From the NCBI GenBank assembly GCA_018806915.1, contig JAGKQI010000026.1, positions 434,001 through 498,000 on the forward strand: a DNA stretch of 64,000 nt, written 5' to 3'. Positions 10,683 through 19,730 of this stretch are shown piece after piece. The DNA is from Phytophthora colocasiae (Eukaryota > Oomycota > Peronosporomycetes > Peronosporales > Peronosporaceae). A program made the position numbers and the translations under genes. Position 1 is the stretch's first letter, and each line of letters opens with the position of its first letter. Under the pieces are notes generated by a model. The model made no database searches, was not told where the DNA came from, and saw nothing but the letters and a program-made list of their open reading frames with translations.

Positions 10683-11550
10683 GGTTGTCTGTAACTTTGA
10701 GCTGATTGAATTGTGTGAAAAGCTTGCGGTGATTGGCTTTGCTTTGACGGGTTCTAATATAGAATGGTCTAGAATCGTCGGTGAATGGTGTGTGGTACAC
10801 AAGTCTGTAATAGGTTACATGTACTCTACAGTGGTTGACCCTGCAAGCGTTTTGTCCAAGAAGTTACTTTCGTGGATTTCCGAAACCAGCCTGCGCGCCT
10901 GCAAGTGCGAATCCGACGACGAGACTTGCTAGATATATACAAGACATGCTAGCGAACACACCATGCTACTTTCGTTGTGGAGACGCACATGTAGCGCTCA
11001 CACTACAATGATGTAATCGCAAAGTAACGGCGGGTTCCGTTACTTTTGGAACTCCACGAGCTGTGCCAATTTTTTTGGGGTACCGCACCCACAGGACACT
11101 TTCTTGACTATGGCTGACCGTTATACGCAGGTGGCCGTAATAAGCAGAGGAATTACATCCGGGGTTGGGTGGATCGAAACCCATTCCCTGAAAATCACTC
11201 TTCACCATACCGTAGTGTTTCCGTCTCTGCGTAGCCGCCAAGTAGCATGAATCGCCGCATCACGCCATTGTGTTCACGTGTTTAAACTGCCATATGTGGG
11301 CCTGTCGTCATACTTGAATACATGTACCGGATAGTTTGATGAAACCGGGTAAACAATGCTTGCCACCAGCATTATACTTGAAAAAAATATCTGAGGTCTC
11401 ATCACGAGCTGCTCTCCTTACCACCACCTGGGGTTTCAAGAACGCAGTGCATAAGGTCTAATATTTGTACTTGACTTAGTTTATGGCACTCCCATCGTCC
11501 CGCGACAACATTTTGACTTTCACCAGAGAAGCCACAGCCTTCCTTCCACC
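10683..11550. other. Intergenic between HspBP1-like and RXLR genes
   Basis: No convincing gene. It should hold the divergent promoters of both neighbours. A perfect hairpin lies at 11021-11046. Confidence 0.5.
11021..11046. repeat. Perfect hairpin, 10-bp stem
   Basis: AAAGTAACGG at 11021-11030 pairs with CCGTTACTTT at 11037-11046 around a 6-nt loop. One of several perfect fold-backs in the window. Confidence 0.9.
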
Positions 11551-12324
11551 ATGAGACTATACTACGTTTACGTTCTGTTGGCGGTGGTGGCTACACTCTT
11601 CGCTAGTGCCAGTGCTCTCACGTCGACTGCGAGCACCAAGCTACTGTCGGACTTGGATCATTCCAGTGTGAACCAGAATCAAGTCAAGACTGGGAGGTCG
11701 TTGAGAGGCAACAAAGAGGCAGATGGGATTAATCCCGAAGAGAGGGGTTTCACTATCCCAACGAAAGTGAAGCTGTTCTGGTGGCGGGAGTTTAAGAACA
11801 AGCCAAACTCGTACGTCAAGACCAAACTGGGCTTAGACAACCTCGACGATGTGGCTCTCAAAAACCACAAGAACTATCCGCTGTATCTGGACTACGTCGA
11901 CACCCGTGAAGCGAATCACTTGTGGAAGTTGGCCAGGAGGAGATACTCCACGTACAAATTCTGGCAAGACGAGGGACTGGATAGAATGATCACTCTTCGG
12001 AGTGGTATGACTTTCAAAGATGTCGCTGCGGAGATCAAGAAACTGGAAGGCACGGAGCCGTTCCGGATCTACAAACGATACGCCAAAGAATTCGATCAGC
12101 ATCGTCTAGCGAATTTCGGCTCGGGGTATTATCGGGATACCTACTTCATCGACAAGAAGGCCTCGCCAGTGGAAAAATTCGTGAGGGCACAGTTTTGGGC
12201 GGAAGCGAAAATACGCAAAGGGTACGTGAAGGAGTTTCTAGGAATACACAGGGCGAAACCTGACGTGGTCAACAGCAACCAGTACTACCTGTACTACTTG
12301 AAGATGTCCAACCAAATGCCGTAG
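11551..12324 (+). CDS. Secreted RXLR-EER effector candidate
   Basis: 257 aa. Signal peptide about residues 1-22 (MRLYYVYVLLAVVATLFASA), then RSLR at 49-52 and EER at 63-65, the spacing known for oomycete host-translocated effectors. The C-terminal part has the usual RXLR-family pattern: YVKTKLGLDNLDDVALKNH, NYPLYLDYVD, YSTYKFWQDEGLD, then several tyrosine- and tryptophan-rich helices (RAQFWAEAKIRKGYVKEFL), compatible with degenerate W/Y repeats. No enzyme motif. Known RXLR proteins act inside plant cells; the target here cannot be told from sequence. Single exon, high confidence in the class, none in the target. Confidence 0.88.
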   Translation: MRLYYVYVLLAVVATLFASASALTSTASTKLLSDLDHSSVNQNQVKTGRSLRGNKEADGINPEERGFTIPTKVKLFWWREFKNKPNSYVKTKLGLDNLDDVALKNHKNYPLYLDYVDTREANHLWKLARRRYSTYKFWQDEGLDRMITLRSGMTFKDVAAEIKKLEGTEPFRIYKRYAKEFDQHRLANFGSGYYRDTYFIDKKASPVEKFVRAQFWAEAKIRKGYVKEFLGIHRAKPDVVNSNQYYLYYLKMSNQMP

Positions 12325-12383
12325 AAAAACACTCGCCAGGTGCAGCAGTCTCTTGTAAGAGAGATAAATCTGACAAAACTTAT

Positions 12384-13393
12384 CTAGATTTTCCTTGGGG
12401 AGGCCTCACTAGCCCCTACTAAGCATTCGTGTCGACGTTGTAGCAGTTGCTGTATGAAAATCTCCAACGTCTCTCGTTCTCGTTTCAGTGCCACCCGAAT
12501 ACGACGCGCAGGTACTCGATATTCGTCAACCAGTCGCATGAGATCCGTGGTATCTTCTGTATTATTCTCCGTGTCTTCATTATCTTCGGTTTTAATGTTC
12601 ACCCTCGTCGGCACTTGTTGCGCGTGAAACTCCACTGGCAACACTTGAAGCTCCAGATTTCATATTCCACATGTTGTGTACCGGTCCTCCGTGCAATCGA
12701 CGCGAGAGAATTTGACGTTGCCAGGATAAAATCTTCGTCCAAATATCCAACGCTCTCGTCTCCATTTCCTTCTCCTCTTCATCACTACTGCAGCATAATG
12801 ACAATGCTTTAACCAGACTTTCACCTTCCGAAACGACAGTTTTATCGTCATCTTTACTGCTTGAATCCAACCCGTTAAAATCCCTCAGGGAAGCAAGCGC
12901 AAATGAGCTCCGCTGGTTCTCCTTGCTGCACTCGCATCGCCCATGAAGTACCAAGAAAAATTCGAGTATCCACCGAAACTCGGATCTCCCTGTCGTACGA
13001 CGAGAACAAGCGTTTGACGTATTTTAAGTCACACAATGGGAATTCTCTGGTAATTAACAGCGTAAATTGCGATCGAGAGAGATGACACGTTCCGAGGGAA
13101 TTAAGAGCCTCCAACTCTCTAGCCAACGCGAAAAATTTCTCCATATCTTGTAGTACTGGTTGTCTACACGGTGTACGTCGCATGGCATCCAACAGTCTTG
13201 TTAAAGCTCTCCAACGAAAGTTGAAGCGTTTTTTTATGCAGTTCACTTGACTCCTTACTGCGCTGCTTCTCAGGGGAATATCCAGGTGTCTGTATGATAG
13301 CAGAAGCTTGTGTTCGTCGGCATCGAAGCTGTGGATCATTTTCTTCTGTTCTCTATGAGCTAGTAGGTTCAATGCAGAGTTCGGCTTTGCCAC
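12384..13393 (-). pseudogene. Decayed gene, possibly EF-hand-like protein
   Basis: Three overlapping minus-strand frames together look like one decayed coding region: 13393-12875 (172 aa, starts MAKPNSALNLLAHREQKKM), 12954-12592 (acidic, SSDEEEKEMETRALDIW) and 12644-12384 (RIRVALKRERETLEIFIQQ). The stretch KRLFSSYDREIRVSVDTRIFL looks like a worn EF-hand loop with helix, and SEGESLVKALSLCCSSDEEE could be the start of the next one. No GT-AG pair links the frames cleanly, so frameshifts are more likely than introns. The family assignment is tentative. Confidence 0.4.
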
Positions 13394-13420
13394 TCGGTCA
13401 TTTCTCGTTGGTTATGTGAA

Positions 13421-13770
13421 TTGTTTGAATGGGATATTGAAGGAAGGAAATTGAAGTTGGTTATTCCTGGTTGCTACTACTTGGCTTGGCTATTGAATTC
13501 TGAAGGTTTGATTGTGATTGTGAATTTGTTTGAATGGGATATTGAATTTTCGAATGCTAATCTTATCATCTGGAAAGTCCCCGGAGGCTGCCAAGTGCGT
13601 AGCTTTGTGGTGCGAACACCAGTGGACCACCAGGAGGCCCTCTTGAATGGGATATTGAATGCTAATCATTTCTTATCATCTGCCAGCTTTGTGGTACGTT
13701 GACCAGTGGACCACCAGGACTCCTGGTGGACTCCTGGTGGTCCACTGGTCAACGTACCACAAAGCAGGAG
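13421..13770. repeat. Short tandem repeats ending in a long palindrome
   Basis: TTGAATGGGATATTGAA occurs at about 13425-13441, 13529-13545 and 13643-13659. The last two start a ~115 bp unit that also contains TGCTAATC, TTATCATCTG, AGCTTTGTGGT and CAGTGGACCACCAGGA. The final unit is followed by its own inverted copy. No gene is supported; the open frame across it is an accident of repetition. Confidence 0.8.
13687..13764. repeat. Perfect 33-bp inverted repeat
   Basis: 13687-13719 is the exact reverse complement of 13732-13764, separated by 12 nt (13720-13731). Both arms contain GTGGTACGTTGACCAGTGG or its complement. Such a perfect stem suggests recent origin. Confidence 0.95.
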
Positions 13771-14163
13771 GCCCTAGGTGCGCTGTATGTGTCTGAAGAC
13801 ATGTAACAAGAATGATCGGTTAGTCATCGACTGATAACGTGTCGAGGATTGCCGCGATTGCGTTGAATGGTCTGCCAGAGCTACATGTCCTCAGTATTGG
13901 ACCTGAGTGGCTGACGTCTGGTATTGCAGTTCCATGTAGCCGCGTGAACACTTGGAATGCATGTACATGTATAACTTTCACAGGCCACAGCTTAGAGCGG
14001 GACTCGTCATCATGACCAGGAATCCATCCACACATCGCACGCTGCTTGGGACACATGGGACTCGGATTGCGGAAACACGTTGAAGAAAGCGCTGGACCTG
14101 CTTCTTCGCTTTCACGTACGTCACTTTTGAATTCGCAATTCACTCACAAGCAAGTACATCAAG
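13771..14163. other. Intergenic before nitroreductase 1
   Basis: About 390 bp. A minus-strand frame (14143-13820) is open but has no recognisable features. I see nothing else apart from the expected promoter region. Confidence 0.4.
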
Positions 14164-14903
14164 ATGGCCGAGCAACTAGGAGCCGCGATCCGTAAACGCT
14201 ACGCCTGCAAGGCGTTCCTACCTGATCCTGTGCTGGACGAGACTCTCCGAGAGATCCTTAAGCTCACCCAGGTGAGAAACACGTTGCAATACTAACGAGG
14301 CTGTGAGGAATATGAACTGAATCGGATTTGCTACTATAGCGGAGTCCCAGTGGATTCAACACTCAGAGTTGGGTTGCTATTGTGCTGCGTAGTGCGGAGG
14401 ACCGTGCAGCACTGGCGAATGCTATGATGGACAAGAATGGCCGCAAGGTCAACGAGGCGCCCGTTGTGGTCGTCTTCGCGGCTGACTGCGAGCCCAGCAA
14501 GAACGTCGTACGCATGCAGCAGCTGAACCGCGACAACGGTGCCCCGGACGACTTCGTGAACGGCATCCCCCCGCTCGTGGAGCTTTTTTCGGGTGAGCAC
14601 GACCCGAACGTGTCGACTGAGGCGTGGGCATACAAGCAAGCCACATTCGCCGCTGCCACCTTCCTGTACGCCGCCCAGATCCACGGTCTCGCCACGTGCC
14701 CGATGGAAGGAATGGACCAAGCGAGCGTCAAGAAGGTGCTGAATATCCCCAGCGACCGCTACAGTATCCCCGTAGTGGTGGCGCTGGGCCATGCGAACCC
14801 CGCTGCCAAGCCAACCAAACCGTCTGTGCGCTTCGCTCCGACTGAAGTGTTTTTCGACGGCAAGTTCGGCAAGTCCACCGAGAAACTGTTCACCGAGAAC
14901 TAA
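14164..14903 (+). CDS. Nitroreductase-family protein, short paralogue
   Basis: Two exons, 14164-14271 and 14340-14903, intron 68 bp with gtgag...atag ends; 223 aa. The family uses FMN and NAD(P)H to reduce nitro compounds, quinones or related substrates. Family signs: IRKRYACKAFLPDP at the N-terminus, RSPSGFNTQSW (FMN phosphate-binding loop) split by the intron, AYKQATFAAATFLYAA, and GLATCPMEGMD near residue 165. Compared with its neighbour at 15328 it lacks the mitochondrial-type leader and about 23 residues between the FSGE and TEAW motifs. Substrate unknown. Confidence 0.82.
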
Positions 14904-15327
14904 AATGCCTTGTAATTCTACAGGAGATAGCGTTGGAATACGGTCGTTGAATGAATGGCATTTACTTCAAGCATGCACAGCAGCAACGAATCGCCTCTAA
15001 CAGAATCAAAACGACCCTGGCATGACTTGCACGGCGCTGAGACTAAGCGGTCCGATTACCAGATTGCGTATCACTTACAGTACCCTATTCGTATTTCGTT
15101 CTTGATTATCGTATTGAATCTAGCAGGTAAATCAAAATGATAAAAGACGAAACAATGTTTATTGACAGCGTTATTGCAACAAATTCAAAAGGGTATCTAT
15201 TAAGACGAGCATAGCTGCTCACACTCCCCTTAAGTACGCTGATGAGTGCGTCACTCGCATCATCACTGCAGCCGATCCGCCATTCCTCGACTCGAGACAA
15301 AGGTATCACGTCGTTATTGTCCTCGCC
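14904..15327. other. Spacer between nitroreductase paralogues
   Basis: About 420 bp, holding the 3' end of one gene and the promoter of the next. I see no gene. Confidence 0.4.
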
Positions 15328-16119
15328 ATGGCGCTACGCTGCTCCTCCCGACTGCTTTCCTCGACTGTAGCACAGACTCGTCGCCTCAGCACTGCGCAGA
15401 AGAAACTGGGCGTTGCCATTGAGGAGCGTTACGCGTGCAAGGCCTTCCTGCCCACTCCCGTGCCCGACGAGACGCTCAAGGAGATCCTCCGACTGACACA
15501 GCGCAGTCCAACCGGGTTCAATGTGCAGCCCTACGCTTGCGTGCTGGTTCGCGAGCAGAAAGACCGCGAGAAACTAGCGGAGGCCATGATGGACAGCAAC
15601 GTCCGTAAGGTCAAGGAAGCTCCAGTGGTGGCTGTCTTTGCAGCCGATTGCGAGCCCAGCAAGCGTGTACCGAGACTGCAGAAGCTGGCGCACGACAACG
15701 GTGCCCCAGCGGACTTCGTGAGCAATATGCCGCATGTGGTGCGTCTGTTTTCGGGCGAAGGTGTGGTGGCGAGCGGCCTCCGAGCGGCCATTGCGACCGC
15801 CGTATCCCCGTTGCAACCCGCTCCTTCCAACGTGCCCACTGAAGCGTGGGCGTTCAAGCAGGCGACGTTCGCTGCTGCGACGTTCCTGTATGCAGCTCAA
15901 GTGCACGGCCTGGCGACGTGCCCGATGGAAGGGTTCGACCAGATCCGCGTGAGGAACGTGCTGGACATCCCGGACCGCTACGGCGTGCCTGTGGTGATCG
16001 CTCTTGGCCACGCAAACCCAGATGCAAAGCCCGAGAAGCCCTCCGTGAGGCTGGACCCGACGGAGGTCTTCTTCGATGGCAAGTTTGGTGACTCGAGCGA
16101 CAAGATTTTCTCCAAGTAA
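15328..16119 (+). CDS. Nitroreductase-family protein, probable mitochondrial paralogue
   Basis: 263 aa, no intron. It begins with a basic, serine-rich leader without acidic residues (MALRCSSRLLSSTVAQTRRL) typical of mitochondrial import, then VAIEERYACKAFLPTPVPDE, RSPTGFNVQPY (FMN loop), a middle region with GVVASGLRAAIATAVSPLQP that the upstream paralogue lacks, FKQATFAAATFLYAA and GLATCPMEGFD. About two-thirds of aligned residues match the neighbour, so this is a local duplication with an intron difference. Substrate unknown; the family covers nitro- and quinone reductases. Confidence 0.85.
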   Translation: MALRCSSRLLSSTVAQTRRLSTAQKKLGVAIEERYACKAFLPTPVPDETLKEILRLTQRSPTGFNVQPYACVLVREQKDREKLAEAMMDSNVRKVKEAPVVAVFAADCEPSKRVPRLQKLAHDNGAPADFVSNMPHVVRLFSGEGVVASGLRAAIATAVSPLQPAPSNVPTEAWAFKQATFAAATFLYAAQVHGLATCPMEGFDQIRVRNVLDIPDRYGVPVVIALGHANPDAKPEKPSVRLDPTEVFFDGKFGDSSDKIFSK

Positions 16120-16216
16120 ACGGAAACCTGTGACTTTTTTGCAATCTCTATGACATTCATTTGGTTTTACGTTGAAATATGCAATTCTCGGCTCTAGGAG
16201 CTGCATCCACTTCCAG

Positions 16217-17524
16217 TTAGTCCAGCTTACCGACACCAAAGTTGCTGGTCGTCGAGACCCAGACGTTCTCCACATCGCTCGACTGAATCGCCGACTGACT
16301 TGTCTCGGTCAAAGGCTTCACTGTACCAGCAACGGACTGCTGCGTTTGCTGCTGGTCCGAGTCGCCGGACTGAGAGGACCCGGCGGCGTAGTTGACAAAG
16401 GTGGGGATTGTCTTGATCGTTTCAAGAGCAGTCTCGCCGTTCCGAGACGGGAAGATGCCGCTGTCCACCAGAACGTTCGCCTTGCAAGCGCGACCCAAAT
16501 ATTTAGCGCACTCGTCTTGATTGTCCGCGGCGTACAGAGCGCCGTCGTTGGTCTTGTTGAACAGAGGCATCCGTGTGTTGCTGAAGTAGTTATTCTCGGC
16601 CAGAACCCACGCATTCGCACCGATCTCGAACGAGTGACCCGAATTGTTGCCCCAGTAATTGTTGGCGACGTGAGCGACAACGTGAGCTTCAGCTTCACCT
16701 CCGATCTTTGGAGAACGACCGGAAGTACCGTGTACGTAGTTGTTCAACATGCTGAACTTAGTGACGCCGTAGAAGATGAACGACCAGTAGTGGTGGCCAT
16801 CGCACGAAGCGGAGTAGTCCGTGTTGCCGTCGAAGTCTGAGTTACTGATAGTCATCGAGTCGGTACTGGCTAGGTTCGTCGTCAGGAATTGGCGACCGAC
16901 ATGGGAGATCTTGATGTGGTCGAGCCAAATGTTCTTCATCGTGGTCTTGCCATGGTCTAGACCCTGCATGTAAATGGCGTCTCCACCCCAAACGAGGTGT
17001 CGATTGAGCTCCGTGATGTGGACATTCTGGACGATAATGTTGTCTCCGACCAGCGTCAGCCCCTTACCAGCGATGACTCCGCTCTTGCCGATACCGCGAA
17101 TGGTCTTGTTGCTCTTGACGTTCATGCGCTTGAGCGGTGCGTTGTCATACGTCACGGTTACCTCCGTGCCACCAGTACAACCGCCTGTGTTGTTCATACC
17201 CCCGCTTTGGAGGATAACATCTTGGCTTTTAAAGCCGTTGTTCTTGGCCATACACGCACGAGTGTAGTCCGGTCGGCAACCCTTTTCAGTAGTCGTACCT
17301 TCGGTTCCACGGAAGTCGAAGGTCTTGTTCAGCACAACTACCAGGGGCTCCGAGGAGTTGAGGTAGGAGATCAACTCCTGGTTCGTGGTAGGGTACACGA
17401 TAGTTCCGTTGCCTCCACCCGTGGTTCCAGCAGCAAGACCTTGAGCAGATCCGATAGTCAAGGCGCTTGTGCTCTTGGAGACGAGAACCAATGCAGCGGC
17501 GATAGCGAGTTGGACACGTCCCAT
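16217..17524 (-). CDS. Pectin lyase PL-1 (polysaccharide lyase family 1)
   Basis: 435 aa from ATG at 17524 (MGRVQLAIAAALVLVSKSTS signal peptide, mature start near ALTIG). Pectin lyases cut methyl-esterified homogalacturonan by beta-elimination outside the cell. Parallel beta-helix signatures match fungal pectin lyases: [12 protein letters not shown] (catalytic-region Asp), [40 protein letters not shown] (catalytic Arg), [10 protein letters not shown]. After the lyase domain comes a Q/S/T-rich linker (SGDSDQQQTQQS) and a conserved C-terminal end, NFGVGKLD. The longer in-frame start at 17713 is not used here because the signal peptide begins at 17524. A core promoter motif lies 45 bp upstream. 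Confidence 0.92.
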   Translation of the reverse strand: MGRVQLAIAAALVLVSKSTSALTIGSAQGLAAGTTGGGNGTIVYPTTNQELISYLNSSEPLVVVLNKTFDFRGTEGTTTEKGCRPDYTRACMAKNNGFKSQDVILQSGGMNNTGGCTGGTEVTVTYDNAPLKRMNVKSNKTIRGIGKSGVIAGKGLTLVGDNIIVQNVHITELNRHLVWGGDAIYMQGLDHGKTTMKNIWLDHIKISHVGRQFLTTNLASTDSMTISNSDFDGNTDYSASCDGHHYWSFIFYGVTKFSMLNNYVHGTSGRSPKIGGEAEAHVVAHVANNYWGNNSGHSFEIGANAWVLAENNYFSNTRMPLFNKTNDGALYAADNQDECAKYLGRACKANVLVDSGIFPSRNGETALETIKTIPTFVNYAAGSSQSGDSDQQQTQQSVAGTVKPLTETSQSAIQSSDVENVWVSTTSNFGVGKLD

Positions 17525-17568
17525 TCTGTAGTAGGGGAGAAGTCTTGACGGTTTAGTGCTCAAGGCAA

Positions 17569-17585
17569 GGCGAATTTGAGAGTGG
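17569..17585 (-). promoter_or_regulatory. Initiator + FPR core promoter of PL-1
   Basis: CCACTCTCAAATTCGCC on the minus strand, close to the oomycete initiator (YCAYTYY) plus flanking promoter element; about 45-60 bp before the ATG. Same layout as PL-2 and PL-4. Confidence 0.6.
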
Positions 17586-17919
17586 ACGTTCGTCAATAAC
17601 TGCTGAGCAGGGCGTTGTCTTGAGTTCAACAGGTTGATATGCCTCGGGTGTCCCCTCAGAATTGTTGAGCAACATTTCCAACACCGCATCAACAACATCA
17701 ACAGCATCAACAAGGACTGCTACAACTGCACGCCCTCGTCTCAAGTTACGTGAGGGCGAGCCAGCTTTCGAGGACTCATCGAGCTTCATTCTTCTCTGAC
17801 AGACGTCAATCTCTAGCACGACAAACTTGTGGGTCAGATTTCCACTGGGTCTCTGACGATTCGGATTTTGTTACAGGCAGTTAGTTGAAAGCAACGAACA
17901 GCTACCGTATAGCTTTACG

Positions 17920-17951
17920 GCTGGCCATACGACCCCGTTCGTATGGCCAGC
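17920..17951. repeat. Perfect hairpin, 13-bp stem
   Basis: GCTGGCCATACGA at 17920-17932 and TCGTATGGCCAGC at 17939-17951 around a 6-nt loop (ccccgt). Confidence 0.9.
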
Positions 17952-19008
17952 TCTGAAGGCTTCTGGTGTTCGACGGAGTTGGTTTTATATCATAAGTAGA
18001 AACGTAAAGTCATAGCAAACAAGAAATGTGGAGTGCTCTTTTCGAGATGACAAGATACGTTTGGTGAGTCAGATAATTTGCTAGTTCCACACCTTTAGGC
18101 CTGAGTTCTCACCATACAGTGTTGAACGGCCTCGACGGGGATGCTCTTCATGTAGTCTACCGTTAGTAAGGTGCCGGAATCGTACATATACGGTAGGTAT
18201 GACACGACGCGCTGCATTAAAGGCTTTAATTTAAAGCTCGTTGTTTCTTTCGAATACCAAGGTTGCCATATCTTCTCCAGCCGTATTTCGAGAGTTGGCT
18301 TCAAGAAAATTAATTATGAGAACGGATAACTTGATCTCATAGTTAATATTCTTCTGTTTTCGCTGCTCGTCATTTGTGGCTGACAACCAAGCTTCAAATC
18401 TTGCGTTGACCTCGCGTGGCTTGTTGCCAAGAAGTCGCTCGACACGGCAACCGAAGCTATAAGATGTGACGGCGCAACAACCGTCGTCCAGCGAATTCAT
18501 GTGCTGGTACTCTATCGTTTCTAAAGTAGCTCCCCAAGTTAATTAGTGCCTTCGGTTCAGTGAATATACACGTATGTGTACTTTTACAAGGCTTGTAGCT
18601 TGGGGGTTGTGTACGGAGACCTAGTAATCCCGCTCGCCTACAATTGACTTACAGGACGTGTTTGAGATTGAGCTGATGCTGATATTTGAGTGACCGGTGC
18701 TTAGCCAACAGTGCTGACTCAAGCGAAACTAGCATCACTAGTATCATGTAGTTATAAAGTAAAGGTGCAGGACGTAAGTACCAACGACAAATGCGTCGGC
18801 TTGCGGCTTCTGAATTAGCATCAGGTTGTCCTATATTTTTGAACACAGTGAGGAATAACTTGAAGCAGCCTGACTCCAACTACAGCAGTCGCCGCCCCGC
18901 TCAGAATATTCGATCTTGTATCTTCGTATGCCAACCAAGTGGCAAGTTATATCTTGCCGTTGCTGCAAGGGGCAACTATGTGCTCGTCTCAGCTTGTTGT
19001 TAGCAGAG

Positions 19009-19025
19009 TCATTCTCAAATTTGCC
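19009..19025 (+). promoter_or_regulatory. Initiator + FPR core promoter of PL-2
   Basis: TCATTCTCAAATTTGCC, a textbook oomycete initiator (TCATTCT) followed by the FPR (AAATTTGCC), 50 bp before the ATG. Confidence 0.75.
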
Positions 19026-19322
19026 TCGCATCGAGCACCTCAAACAGCACTACAAGCACTCCCCAACCTCTACGATGGTTCGCGTCCACCTCGCTTTCGC
19101 TGCTGCTTTGGCTTTCATCGCCCAGTGTGCCAACGCTTTCACCATTGGCTCGCCGGAAGGTCTGGCTGCCGGAACTACTGGTGGAGCTGATGGCAAGACC
19201 GTAACCCCGACGTCCAACGCTGAACTGGTGTCGTATCTCGCCTCCAATGACCCGCTGGTCATTGTTCTCAACAAGACTTTCGACTTCCGCGGCAGTGAAG
19301 GAACGACCACCGAGAAGGGCTG

Positions 19323-19661
19323 TGTGCCGTGTCGCGCTTGCGAAGTACTTGTACTGCGTTGCTTGCTTGCAGGTAAATGCAAAAGTGAGTATTGATCAGT
19401 TAAGCTCTTCAGAGTCCTTCGCTAGCTGCTCATGGAGGGTTTCCTCCATTGACTATCCCAAGATCTAAACTCTACTGCTTGTCCATAGCATAGATGTAGT
19501 TTCTACTACACCTAACGTCCTGCCGTTCATGTTCCAGTAAATGCTGTCCAGTGCTCATGAGTAAGCCTCCTCCAAGCATCGTGCGTCTCCACACCGCGGA
19601 AACCAAAGGGGATCTGCTGCCAGAGTTCATCCATGTAGCCAGAGTCCTGAATATCACCACA
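19323..19661 (-). repeat. 3' LTR of element 1
   Basis: 339 bp, TG...CA, apparently identical to 24381-24719. Confidence 0.95.
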
Positions 19662-19730
19662 CTACCCTCCAAGGACTCTAAAGCTTGTCCAATCCAAATG
19701 CATACGTGTAGGCCTCTTTGTCGTCAAAAG

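Larger units (their letters stand above)
17525..19074. other. Divergent intergenic between PL-1 and PL-2
   Basis: About 1.55 kb. Two overlapping minus-strand frames (18500-18231 and 18304-18095) could be a worn gene but match nothing I know. A perfect 13-bp hairpin lies at 17920-17951. Confidence 0.4.

Noticed and set aside
10098..10694. 198-aa plus-strand frame opposite the HspBP1-like gene
   Set aside because: Shadow of a GC-rich coding region; the minus-strand protein has clear family motifs.
13820..14143. 107-aa minus-strand frame before nitroreductase 1
   Set aside because: No signal peptide, domain or promoter; most likely chance.
18095..18500. Two overlapping minus-strand frames (89 and 69 aa)
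   Set aside because: They may be a worn gene, but no homology was recognised and no splice sites join them; left as part of the intergenic entry.
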